Source of the DNA: Dillenia suffruticosa
Lineage: Eukaryota > Streptophyta > Magnoliopsida > Dilleniales > Dilleniaceae
Length of the DNA: 64,000 nucleotides
Reading direction: 5' to 3'
Assembly: GCA_033439265.1 (NCBI GenBank)
Contig: JAVTVX010000001.1
Coordinates: 15,952,608 to 16,016,607 of the forward strand
How positions within the stretch are numbered: position 1 is the first letter of the stretch; every line of letters begins with the position of its first letter. A program made the position numbers and the translations under genes. Under the pieces are notes generated by a model. The model was not told the DNA's origin. It did not search any database and worked only from the letters and a program-made list of their open reading frames with translations. Shown piece by piece: positions 11,871-22,619 of this stretch.

Positions 11871-13393
11871 AATAAAACATGTTAGTGAATGAAATAAATA
11901 GCCAAATGAATTTAGGAAAATATATTGCTCTTATGTTTGTCACGTATAACTTCTACAAATCTTTCTATTTTTCATTACGATGCGATCCATTCTTTTTTTT
12001 TTTTTTTGAAAATACCTCTGATAGAAGGACAAATAATCAAATTGTAAAACTTATTCACATGTATTGTAAGCATGGTAAATTATAAAAATTAAATATTCAG
12101 AATTTTCAGATAAATATCTGGATGTGTAGCTTCAAAAAAATTAACCGAATTGCAAACTTTCTTGTATGAATCGCTCTGTGGGATGGTGATCATAAAATTA
12201 AACTCACCCCCACAGATCTACGATACCTTAACCCAAAATCTGGTAAATCTAATGACGGGAGAAATTTTCCTACTTAAAAATTTCTCAATCTCTCGATAGT
12301 ATTCTCACTCTAGAGAATATGTATATTTCACATTCTCTCTTGACAAATTTTTTTTTTCTAAGGACTTGTGAACTTCACTCACATACAAGTTCACCAAAAG
12401 GAGGGAGAGATTTATTTAGGGAAAATGAGGATAATGGTAACCACTCATTATCCCACATACCCAATGCTCCTACGTGAGCATTTTAACTTACATAAATTTT
12501 GAAAAAACTTTTTGTCAACCTCATTCAGATATGATTCTATCTTATTTAGAAAGAAAAAATTTATATAAATATCTCAATTTCAATTTGAAAATATGTTTGA
12601 GTCACATTTTATGTTTTGTGAAATATTTGTCATGAAAAGAGGAAAAAAATGGAGTCTTCAACATTTCTTAAGAGAGTTGGGGAGTTCAAGGATAAAGTCC
12701 TAGGTATCTCTCGTAAGAATATAGATTTGATTAGAAACAAGAGCGTGATTCAAAAGAAAGTGATACATATACAAAACGAATTTCCTTTTTTATTATTATA
12801 TTTTTTTTCCTCTAAGCAACAAGAGACTTCTCCAAGTTTCATAGAACTCTCATCAGAGGGGAGTGATCTATTAAGGGTGAGAGAGGGTAAATGCCCCCCC
12901 CCCCCAAAAAAAAGAAATTTTGGTAACTTATAGAAAACTTTTATGCATATAAAGTAATTGTTTTTCTCCTATCATTTAAAATATACTAACTCTCAATTTT
13001 AAAAATTTATATTTTTTTCTTGAAAATTGCTTCTTGATCGTCTACGAATCGATTAACTTGTTCTTTGCAAGACAATTCCTTTTCTTTCTTTCTTTTTGCA
13101 TTTTTTTTATTTCTACTACAAAATAATGTATTATTTTTTCCACTTAAATTTAGGAGAGTATGCTTTTTTATTGTTGTACAAGGATTTGAACTAAATTGGG
13201 GAGGGATATTTGTACCACTACGTTGTCCCCTTAGGTACCTAAATATGATGCTCTCAGCCTCTCACAATTTGTTTGTTCCAAAGAATACCTCTACACAAAA
13301 TTCACATTACTGATTTGGACTGTCACAACAAACACCGTTAATCTTTTCTCTCTCTCTTTTTTAACCGACTAGTATTTAGAATCATACTATAGT
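11871..13393. other. AT-rich spacer, nothing recognised
   Basis: Low-complexity intergenic DNA with poly-T, poly-C and poly-A runs (for example near 12895-12912). Short open frames here have biased, low-complexity composition and look like chance. Confidence 0.5.
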
Positions 13394-16333
13394 TAAAAAT
13401 AACACTAGATTGGTTTCAGCATGAAAACCAACCCAGCTGACCCATTTCAGCCCGGACCGGAAACAAACCGGCCCGACCCGGCTATAGTAGCGGGCCAGTT
13501 TGGTTCATTCCTTTTTGGAAACAGGAATCGGCACGGCACAGACCCAGAACTGACACACCGGTTCCAACGGCTATTTTTGTTTTTTTTTTGAATTTTTTCA
13601 ATTTTATCTCTCCTAACAGTTATAGAATGACTAGTTTGAAAGATATTTTGGTCTATAAAGTCAAAAAAATTTTCTATAAATAGATTACATCTCATTTCTA
13701 AATCTCATACAACAAAATATCAGTCTCTCTCACAATTTTATTCTCTACTACACTCTCAAAATCTCTATACAACAACTTAATTCCAATTTTTTACGACTCT
13801 CTCTTACATTAAACACATTTTCATCTCTTACTAATCACACCACCATTTCTATTTTGAATTCATTTTCAATCTCCCATTAATCACATTACCTATAATATCC
13901 ATCAATATTTGATAAGATTTTAAGGATGAAAACTCAAATTTTCAATATTTGATAATAAACAACCGTAATCTCCGTCAACTCGGTAACATTTAATTTTTTA
14001 CAACTTTATTTTTTTTTACATTTTTAATTCATTTGCATTAACTTTTTTTTCATATTTAAACTTAAATTTTTTTTAAAAAAAAATTGACTGGAACACATTT
14101 TTCATAATTTTTCCAACAATCTCCTCTCCCTCCATTTTCATTTTTACAAGAGGGCATTCCAGAACATATAAATATTGATATTGATTTTGAAGAAAATGAA
14201 TCTAATCACACAATCTAATACAACATGTACCAGAAAAGATGATTTTGATGCATGAAATTTTTTGGTTAAAAATTATGAGGAACAAAAGACAATTTGTGAA
14301 ATTTGTCATCAAAAATATAAATTTTTGAAGGGTTTAAAAGTGGGCACACTCAAAAGACACACAGTTCGAGACCATCCAGATAAATTATCTCAAACTAGAC
14401 AAACGCAAATCACCATTGGGAGGGAAATGTAACGGGTACATTTAGATATAATGCAAAGGCTGAAAAAATATGACATATAGAATGGATAGCACATAAAGAA
14501 TTACTATTTAGTACAGTTGAATGTAAGGTTTTTGAAAAATATATTTAAAAATATTTACAACTGGGTTTAAAAAAAATAGTAGAAAAAATGGTAGGAATAA
14601 ATCACTAGATTGATTTCAAGGCTTGAAAGATAGTTTAATTGTAAAATTTATGAATACTAATCGAAAATTTTCATTAATTTCAGATACTTGAAAAAAATGA
14701 ATTAAAAAAAACATTTTATTATAATAACATGTTATTAGATCAATGATTCATGAGTTTTAGAAAAAAAAAATTTACTTTTTCTTGGGATCCCCCACATTTC
14801 AGTTCTCACATAACTAGAGTAATTATGAATATTATTTATGAATATGATATTAATGATAAATTTTTTCTGTCTTTCGATAATATATAAGTTAATACTAATG
14901 TCATTAATACTTTAAAAAATACTTTAAAAATAATATTAGATGAAATATTTTTTCATAATAGATGAACATGTCATGTGTTAAAAACGGTTTAGAAACAACA
15001 GAAGTAGTTTTAAAAGCCATTTGTAATTTAATTTATCAAATTAGAATTTTTTCAATAAAAATACAAGAAATGGGATAATTATATATTTTACATAATATAA
15101 AATTAAAAAAAAAATTAAACAGGAATTTGAAACTAGATGGAGCTCAACTTATAATATGTTACAATGTGTAATTTCTTTTAAAAATATTTTAATTGAATTT
15201 TTTAATTCTAATTATGAATATAATTTTATTAATAATATTGTGTTTTTCATATTTAGTCAAATTGAAAATGATGATAGATTTAATGACATTGTTGAACTTA
15301 TAAAAATAAAAATTTTAAAATATTATGAAAATATTCCTATTTTGTATTTAGTAGCAAATTTTTTAGATCTACATGTAAAATTTGAAAGTATTGAAATTCT
15401 AATAAATTGTTTTGTTAGTAGTTTTTTAACGGAAATATATATTAACCGACAACTTTTAAAATAATAAACATCTCATATTTTACAAATCATGTTCACATTA
15501 TACGAAAAGAAATATAATAATATAAATGGTAGTGATGTAGGTAGTAGTAGAGTGGTTCAACGAATCCTTTACATGACCAATGTTCACATATTTTACAATG
15601 ATGATCATTTTGATATATTAAATCTGTAGAGAAATAATATATCTTACTATTCAATTTTGATCAAAATGATTAAAGATATACTAACCCCTCCGATGTCCAT
15701 AATCCTATTGGAGAGTGTTTTTAGTGCAGGTGATCGAGTTTTAACAGCGTACAAATTTGGCAGACAATACTTTAGAAATCTTGATTTTCATTAAAAATTG
15801 AAAGGAAATGGAAAAAGGGATGCAATGCATGAACAATAACTAAGAGTTGGAAGATGAAGAGGAAGAATAATAAATTTTTAGTGTATAGAAAAATTATGTA
15901 AATATGTTTAAAAAAAATCATTCTTGTAAAAAAAGAAATATAACTATATTGAATTAATGGATTTAAAAATCCAAGTAAAGAGTTTGATAATAGACGTACA
16001 CCGAATTCGGTAGAACCATACTAAAAATTTTTTGCGTCTCTAATTTTTTCTTTATCTCTTTATTGGTTGATTCCCAAAAAAAAAATAAAGAGAGAGTAAA
16101 AGGAAAATAAAGATACTTAAAAAAACAACAAAGAGAACAATTTTATTTAAAAAAAAAAAGAGATAAAAAAAAAACAAAGAGAGTTTGAAAATTTAATTCA
16201 AGAACAGCGGGCCTTGTTCACCAGGCGAGGCCGGGCCGTTTCCAAGTAAATTTTTTTGGAACCAGCCCACGACTCATGGGCCCATCTAGGAATCGGATTG
16301 GAACCGGTCCAATCCGGCCCGGTCTCATCTCTA
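13394..16333 (+). mobile_element. Degenerate hAT-family DNA transposon
   Basis: A roughly 2.9-kb element with decayed hAT transposase pieces in order on the plus strand. A BED-type zinc finger lies at about 14290-14390 (ICEICHQKYKF ... LKRHTVRDH). RWSSTYNML and the central region lie at about 15130-15464 (KYYENIPILYLVANFLDLH). The C-terminal dimerisation segment is at about 15690-15790 (ESVFSAGDRVLTAY). Stops and frameshifts break it throughout. CCGG-rich subterminal sequence occurs at both ends (13440-13570 and 16205-16325), as in many plant hAT elements. Proposed termini TAAAAATAACAC and, reversed, TAGAGATGAGACC are flanked by imperfect 8-bp repeats ACTATAGT/ACTATGAC. The family is clear; exact ends are tentative. 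Confidence 0.7.
14280..15795 (+). pseudogene. hAT (BED-finger) transposase remnant
   Basis: Transposase fragments of the plant RICESLEEPER-like hAT type, scattered over several frames. The longest open piece is 15156-15464 (102 residues). Upstream of it, in the same frame, the RWSSTYNML motif can be read. The dimerisation segment follows about 230 bases later. Not translatable as one protein. Confidence 0.7.
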
Positions 16334-16341
16334 ACTATGAC

Positions 16342-16566
16342 TAATTCTGTTGTTGATAGACTCATTTTAGAATAACTTTTTTAATATAATTTTTTTTTAT
16401 TTCTAATTTTCGAATTCAAAAATTATTTAAAAAATTTAATATTTTTATCCATTAAATTGACTAACTGTCCGTTAATTTTTGTCTTTCTTTTTCCACAATC
16501 AAAAAATAATAACGCTTCATTAATCAAAATGGAGGTACTTGTCTAAAACAAAACTCCTCAAATGTA
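16342..16566. other. Spacer between the hAT and Copia elements; start of the copy 2 3'-flank homology
   Basis: AT-rich. From about 16535 it aligns with 51819 onward behind CFAS copy 3 (shared ACAAAACTCCT and AAATGTAAC), which marks the distal end of the duplicated unit. Confidence 0.5.
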
Positions 16567-16571
16567 ACCAC

Positions 16572-17069
16572 TATTGGCAACTCTGATTCAAATGAATGAG
16601 TTTTAGGAGTAATAAGGCATATCCCACATTTTATGGAGAAATAAGGGTGATTATGCTTATTCAAATATCTATTCAAGGAATATGGCTGGACTCTGATTCA
16701 AATGAATAAGTTTTAGGAGTAATAAGACATATCCCACATTTTATGGAGAAATAAGGGTGATTATACTCATTCAAATATCTATTCAAGGAATATGGCTCGT
16801 GTCAAGGATTCTTAAAGAGTAATAACTTCTCCTACATATGGTAGTCTATTTGATAAAAGAAATATCAATTATTTACTGCGTTTAATATTTTCTTTCTCTT
16901 GTTGATTACTAGTTTTAAGAACCTAATTTAGGAATATTTGTTATTTCCTTCAACTTAGTTATGTGTATGAACTGTATATAATTATCCATCTCTTGTAGTC
17001 AATATAGTGTGGAATCATTCAATAAAAAATTCATCAAGAAAAATTCTTTTTGAACTCTGTTTTTCCTCT
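16572..17069 (+). repeat. 5' LTR of the Copia element, with internal 110-bp tandem duplication
   Basis: The LTR is 498 bp; the 3' LTR is 380 bp. The difference is mostly a second copy of a 110-bp segment (16581-16690 and 16691-16800, both starting CTCTGATTCAAATGAAT). Confidence 0.88.
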
Positions 17070-17107
17070 TGGTATCAGAACAGGAACGATTTTCTCTTCT
17101 TCCTGTC

Positions 17108-20100
17108 ATGACTTCTCTATCTTTGAATGTTGGTAACTTTGTTACTCTAAAATTCACCCCAACTAACTATCCGTTATGGAGAGAACAGGTATTAGAATTG
17201 ACAGAAAGTCAAGACCTGATTCATCATCTCACCAATGAAACTGCCATTCCACCCAAATTTGCTCCACAAAATTCAGATACCACAGGCACAAAAATCTCAT
17301 CAACACCAACAAAAGAATTTGTTACATGGCAAAAATCTGATCGTCTTCTCAGGGGTTGGATCATTGGAACTCTCTCTGAAGAAGCGCTTGGACTTGTCAT
17401 CGGATTAGATACAGCAATTGCAGTCTGGACTGCACTCAAAGAAGCCTACGCATAGGACTCTCAGGAGCGAGAGTTCACACTTCGACAACAACTAACCTAT
17501 TTGCGTAAAGATGAAAACAAAACTATTACAGGCCATATACGAAATTTCAAAAGGTTATGCGATAACCTTGTTGCTATTGGTAAACCCATTCCTGATCAAG
17601 AGAAAGTGTTTTGTCTTCTCACAAGTCTTGGACCATAGTATGAAACTTTCACCACAACAATGCTGAAACCTCCAAGACCAACCTATACAAAACTGATTTC
17701 ACAATTGCAAAGCCTAGATCACCGTATGAACTGGTTCTCAAATCAATCTGATATTTCTCTCTCCTCTCTCACTCCACATCTAGCCTTCTATGGACAACAG
17801 CAGCAACAGATGCAAAACTTCACACCTAGGCATCAAAATAGTCTCTTCACTTCTACAGGTCGTGGTTTTCAAGCACAACAGTCTCGTAGACAAACACAAG
17901 GCTATCCAAACACACAACAACGCAAACCACCGCCACCTGGAGAACGACGAATGACTACTGCAGAAAGAGAATTGTATCGTGATGCAATCTGTCAATACTG
18001 TGACAAACCAGGTCATGTTGCAAAAATCTGCTGGTGGTTACCGAAGAAAGCAAAACAAAACAACGAACTCCCACAAGCTCTTGCAGCACTCACACTCGAC
18101 AACTCCATCATTGACACAGAATGGACTTCAGATACCAAAGCTTCAAATCATATGACTGGACAACCAGGTATGCCAAACAATGTTCATAAATATAGTGGAA
18201 CTGACTCCATCATCATTGGAGATAGATTCTCTTTACCAATAAAAGGTATTGGTAATTCTTCTATTAAACAAAAAGGCAATATTCTACCTCTTGATGATGT
18301 TCTTTTAGTACCAGCTCTTAAAAAAAACTTACTTTCTATTAGTCAACTTACATCTCAATTTCCTGTTAATTGTGAATTCTCTAACACTAATTTTTGTGTG
18401 AGGCCACGGAACACAGGCAACCCTCTCATAACAGGAAAACGAAAGGGTAATTTATATGTCTTGTCCAATGAGCCAGAAGCATACTTTTCTTATCGATTCA
18501 AATCTGGCACCACAGACATCTGGCATCAACGTTTAAGTCATCCGCAATTTTCTATAATTCAGCTATTAAAGAATAAAGGACTTATTGAAGTTGTAGACTC
18601 TTCAAAGGCAGATCATTTATGTGATAGTTGTCAATTAGGCAAATTAAGTAAACTTCTCTTTAGTTCTTCTGAACACTCCAGTTCTGATATTTTTGATAAG
18701 ATACATTGTGATCTTTGGGGTCCTGCTCCTGTTTTATCTGTTGGCAAATTTCGGTTCTATGCATGTTTGGTAGATGATTTCTCAAAGTATACTTGGATCA
18801 TTCATTTGAAAAATAAATCTGATTTCTTTGCTGCTTATTTAGTATTTGAAAAATATGTTGAGCGCCAATTCAATAAGAGAATTAAAATCTTCCATTCCGA
18901 TGGTGGGGAAGAATTTGTTAATTCTCGATTATCATCTCATTTTCTTACCACAGGAATCGTTCACCAAATCTCATGTCCCTATACACTAGAACAAACAAGT
19001 ATGGTTGAGCGACGACACCGTATTATACGAGAATTAGGTATGACAATGTTATTTCATAGTCGTGCCCATTTATTTTTATGGTTAGAAGCTTTTTCCACTG
19101 CTGTTTTTCTTATTAATCGCTTACCTTCATCCTCTCTTCACTTTGAAACACCATACTTCAGGTTGCATAGAACTCATCCTGATTATACTTCTCTTCGAGT
19201 GTTTGGCTCCAAATGTTTTCCATATACATGGGACACAAAAAATACGAAATTTGATCCTAAATCTGCTTTGTGTGTTTTTGTAGGATACAGTGAGAAACAC
19301 AAAGGATATAAGTGCTTTCACCCTCCTAGTCGTAAGTTCATCATTTCTCGACATGTTTTTTATGAAACTATTTTTCCATTTAAATCATCCAACTCATCTA
19401 CTTCGGTCTCTCACATACATCATATTTTTGACTCTTGGCTGACTTCTTGTGGTGGTTCTGACTCAAGTACATCTTTCCAGGAGCTTACCTCGCTACATCA
19501 CTCCCATACTCCGCTAGCAACTGTTATGACAGCTCTTCCACAAAGTGATCCTATACTACCCTCAGATTCCTCTTTTGATGAATCTACTTCAACCAGCAAC
19601 ACATTCACTCCTTCGCCTGAATCTCATGACTCTTTACCACTTGGTGACACAATAATCGCATCAGTTGTGGCTATAATGGCTGACTCTGAGTCTACTGCTA
19701 TAATTTCAAAACCACAATCAAGTTCTGCACCTGTCCATCATCCTATGACTACTCGGTCTCAACATGGAATTGTCAAGCCCAATCCTAAATATGCCTTAAC
19801 TATTGCCACTTCTAGCACTATACCTCGTGAACCTAAGACAATTAAAGCAGCTCTCTCTCACCCAGACTGGAAAACTGCAATGCTTGATGAACTTGCTGCT
19901 CTTCATCAAAATAACACGTGGCGACTAGTTCCACGAACTCCCAACATGAATGTGATTGGCTCAAAATGGGTTTTTAAGACTAAACTTCGACCAAATGGTA
20001 CCTTGGACCGACTCAAAGCTCGCTTAGTTGTAAAAGGTTATCATCAAATCAATGGACTTAATTATACAGAAACTTTTTCTCCTGTCATCTGTCCAGGTAC

Positions 20101-21390
20101 AATTCGTCTAATTTTAACTGTTGCTCTTGTCAAGCATCGGCCAATTCGACAATTGGACGTAAAAAATGCGTTCTTACATGGTTATATAGTTGAAGATATT
20201 TACATGGAATAACCTCCAGGTATGGCTGATTCTCACTTTCCGAATCATGTTTGTAAGCTTCAACGTGCTTTATATGGGCTTAAACAGGCACCATGTGCTT
20301 GGTTTGATAGACTCAGTAATTTTCTTTTTTCTTGTGGTTTCTTTTGTAGCCTTGCTGACCCTTCTCTTTTTGTTTGTCACTTTACTCAGGGTGTTCTTGT
20401 TTTACTTTTATACGTTGATGATATGCTTCTTACAGGATCTTCTACTGCAATTGTCACTTCTTTTATTCAAACCTTAAGCCATGAATTCTCCATGAAGGAC
20501 CTTGGACCAGTTCATCATTTTCTTGGAGTTGAAATCTCTCCTACGTCTGAAGGACTGCATCTTTCTCAATCACATTATGCTCTTACCATCCTAGAGCGGT
20601 CCAACATGCTAGACTGTAAACCTATGTCTACTCCTCTGGATGTCAAGCTCCAACCTCCTACACAGGCGTTTCCTCTTGCGGATCCTAGTTTTTATCGTGG
20701 AATTGTTGGAGCTCTCCAGTACCTCACCCTCACGCGTCCGGACCTATCCTATAGCGTTAATTATGTTTCTCAATTCATGCATGCTCCTACGGTTGCTCAC
20801 TTGAAATTAGTCCATCGCATCCTTTGGTACCTCAAAGGCACGATCTCTACTGGTCTACATCTTACCTCTACTACTACTCTCACATTGTCTACTTTTTCTG
20901 ATGTTGACCGGGCGGGATGTCCTACAACAAGGCGCTCACTACAAGCTATTGCACATTCCTCGGCTCCAATATCATTTCATGGTGTGCTAAGAAGCAACAC
21001 ACTATCTCTCGCTCTAGTACAGAAGCGGAATACCGTGCTATGGTTAATACTGCTGCTGAGGTTACCTGACTAACTTATATTCTCAGCGACCTCCACATTT
21101 CACTTCCATTAGCACCGACTCTTTATTGTGATAATATCAGTGCTCTATACATGACAATAAATCCCGTTTTCCATGCACGAAGTAAACATATCGAATTGGA
21201 TTACCATTTTGTACGTGAACGCGTTGTTCTTGGGCTACTTGTCACTAAACATATTTCTTCGACTAACCAGATTGCTGATCTCTTTACTAAGTCTGTTCCA
21301 AAAGCTACGTTAGCTTCCTTTCGCACCAAACTGTGCCTTCAGTCCCGGCTCAATTTGCGAGAGGGTATTGGCAACTCTGATTCAAATGAA
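17108..21390 (+). pseudogene. Copia gag-pol polyprotein, broken
   Basis: Domains in order: gag (from about 17108); a CCHC zinc knuckle CQYCDKPGHVAKIC (17990-18031); protease; a GAG-pre-integrase HHCC segment (HQRLSH ... CDSCQLGK); integrase core (IHCDLWG, FHSDGGEEF); reverse transcriptase (LYGLKQAP; YVDD at 20411-20422); and RNase H ([15 protein letters not shown]). It is inactive: in-frame stops at 17453 (TAG), 17636 (TAG), 20210 (TAA) and 21067 (TGA), and a one-base frameshift near 20940. The protease triplet reads Asp-Thr-Lys (18131-18139) instead of the usual Asp-Ser/Thr-Gly. The longest open part is 17660-20212. The domain order integrase before reverse transcriptase is that of Ty1/Copia. 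Confidence 0.9.
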
Positions 21391-21745
21391 TGAGCTTTAG
21401 AGTAATAAGGCATATCCCACATTTTATGGAGAAATAAGGGTGATTATGCTCTTTCAAATATCTATTCAAGGAATATGATTGGTGTCAAGAATTCTTAAAG
21501 AGTAATAACTTCTCCTACATATGGTAGTCTATTTGATAAAAGAACCATCAATTATTTACTACGTTTAATATTTTCTTTCTCTTGTTGATTATTAGTTTTA
21601 AGGACCTAATTTAGGAATTATTTCCTTCAACTTAATTATGTGTATGAACTGTATATAATTATCCCTCTCTTGTAGTCAATATAGTGTGGAATCATTCAAT
21701 AAAAAATTCATCAAGAAAAATTCTCTCTGAACTCTGTTTTCCTCT
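21366..21745 (+). repeat. 3' LTR of the Copia element
   Basis: A direct repeat of the 5' LTR with few differences, ending TTCCTCT, followed by the ACTAC target repeat. Confidence 0.9.
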
Positions 21746-21750
21746 ACTAC

Positions 21751-22619
21751 GTTGTTCCATTTTATCCCATTCAAAATATTTCTCGACTCGCATCAAACAA
21801 ACAAGAAAAAAGGTAACTTGTAGACAACAAATGAATGAAAATTTACAAAAGAAGAAAGCAAGAAGAAATATTAAAAAAAAAATTAAAAAGGGTGTCACCT
21901 ATTAACTATAGACATGCAAGATAAAATAAAGAATCCAATTCAAAATTTGTAGATTTTCCATGAAAGTAAAAGTCTGATATAATTATTCAAACAATGTGAA
22001 ATGTGCTAAGAAGAGTAGAAAACCTAATGAAGGCAGAGATTAATATATGTAACCCTTATTTGATTATTAAAAATTGAAGAATTAAAAATGAATATATAAA
22101 AAGAATTGAATTGTATGAATAAAAAACACAACATTGCAGTTGCAAGAATCGCAAATCGTAATGGGTACCCTAATATTCTCTCAAGACATATAGAAAAATA
22201 GAATTTGATTTCGTAGGCAATGAGAAATGCTGTTGAATTATCAAAACAAGCAAACATAAAAGGATCAAATACAACTTGCGGGGCATATCAATGGAAAAAT
22301 AAATTGCGCGTGCAAGGTAGAGTTTCCCTACAAACTGTTAGATTTTTAATGTAAAATATATATTTTTTTGATGATAATGCCATTTATTTAACACGACATA
22401 AGAGTTTTTTCCATACATTTCATATCATAAAAATGCATGAAAAATATAATTTCCACAATGAGTCACACATATCATCCAGATCTATCTTATTTATTATCAA
22501 AGCTAATGGACCTTTCCTCTGTTGGGTCTTCTTGTCCAAATAGATGCAAGCTGTACTGAGCGAAAGCATCGAAGAAGCAACTCAGTTCCAACATGAGATG
22601 GCAGAGATTCCAAAGTAGT
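21751..22619. other. 3' flank of CFAS copy 2
   Basis: It aligns with 51857-52698 behind copy 3. It holds the 3' UTR and candidate poly(A) signal; no other gene is seen. Confidence 0.6.
22490..22495 (-). terminator. Candidate polyadenylation signal (AATAAA) of CFAS copy 2
   Basis: AATAAA on the minus strand, about 125 bases past the stop codon at 22620. The same hexamer is conserved at 52578-52583 behind copy 3. Confidence 0.4.

Larger units (their letters stand above)
16572..21745 (+). mobile_element. Ty1/Copia LTR retrotransposon, defective, TA...CT termini
   Basis: Two direct LTRs (16572-17069 and 21366-21745) bracket gag-pol. A primer-binding site TGGTATCAGAAC (17070-17081, initiator-Met tRNA type) follows the 5' LTR, and a purine tract (GCGAGAGGG) precedes the 3' LTR. 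Both LTRs begin TATTGGCAAC and end TTCCTCT. A 5-bp target duplication ACCAC/ACTAC flanks it (16567-16571, 21746-21750). The unoccupied site is preserved behind CFAS copy 3 (51852-51856), so insertion followed the locus duplication. Confidence 0.9.

Noticed and set aside
12649-12933. 94-residue plus-strand frame MESSTFLKRVGEF...
   Set aside because: It ends in a poly-C/poly-A tract, has no recognisable domain and lies in AT-rich spacer.
17660-20212. 850-residue open frame as a host gene
   Set aside because: It is the middle of a Copia gag-pol polyprotein lying between two LTRs.
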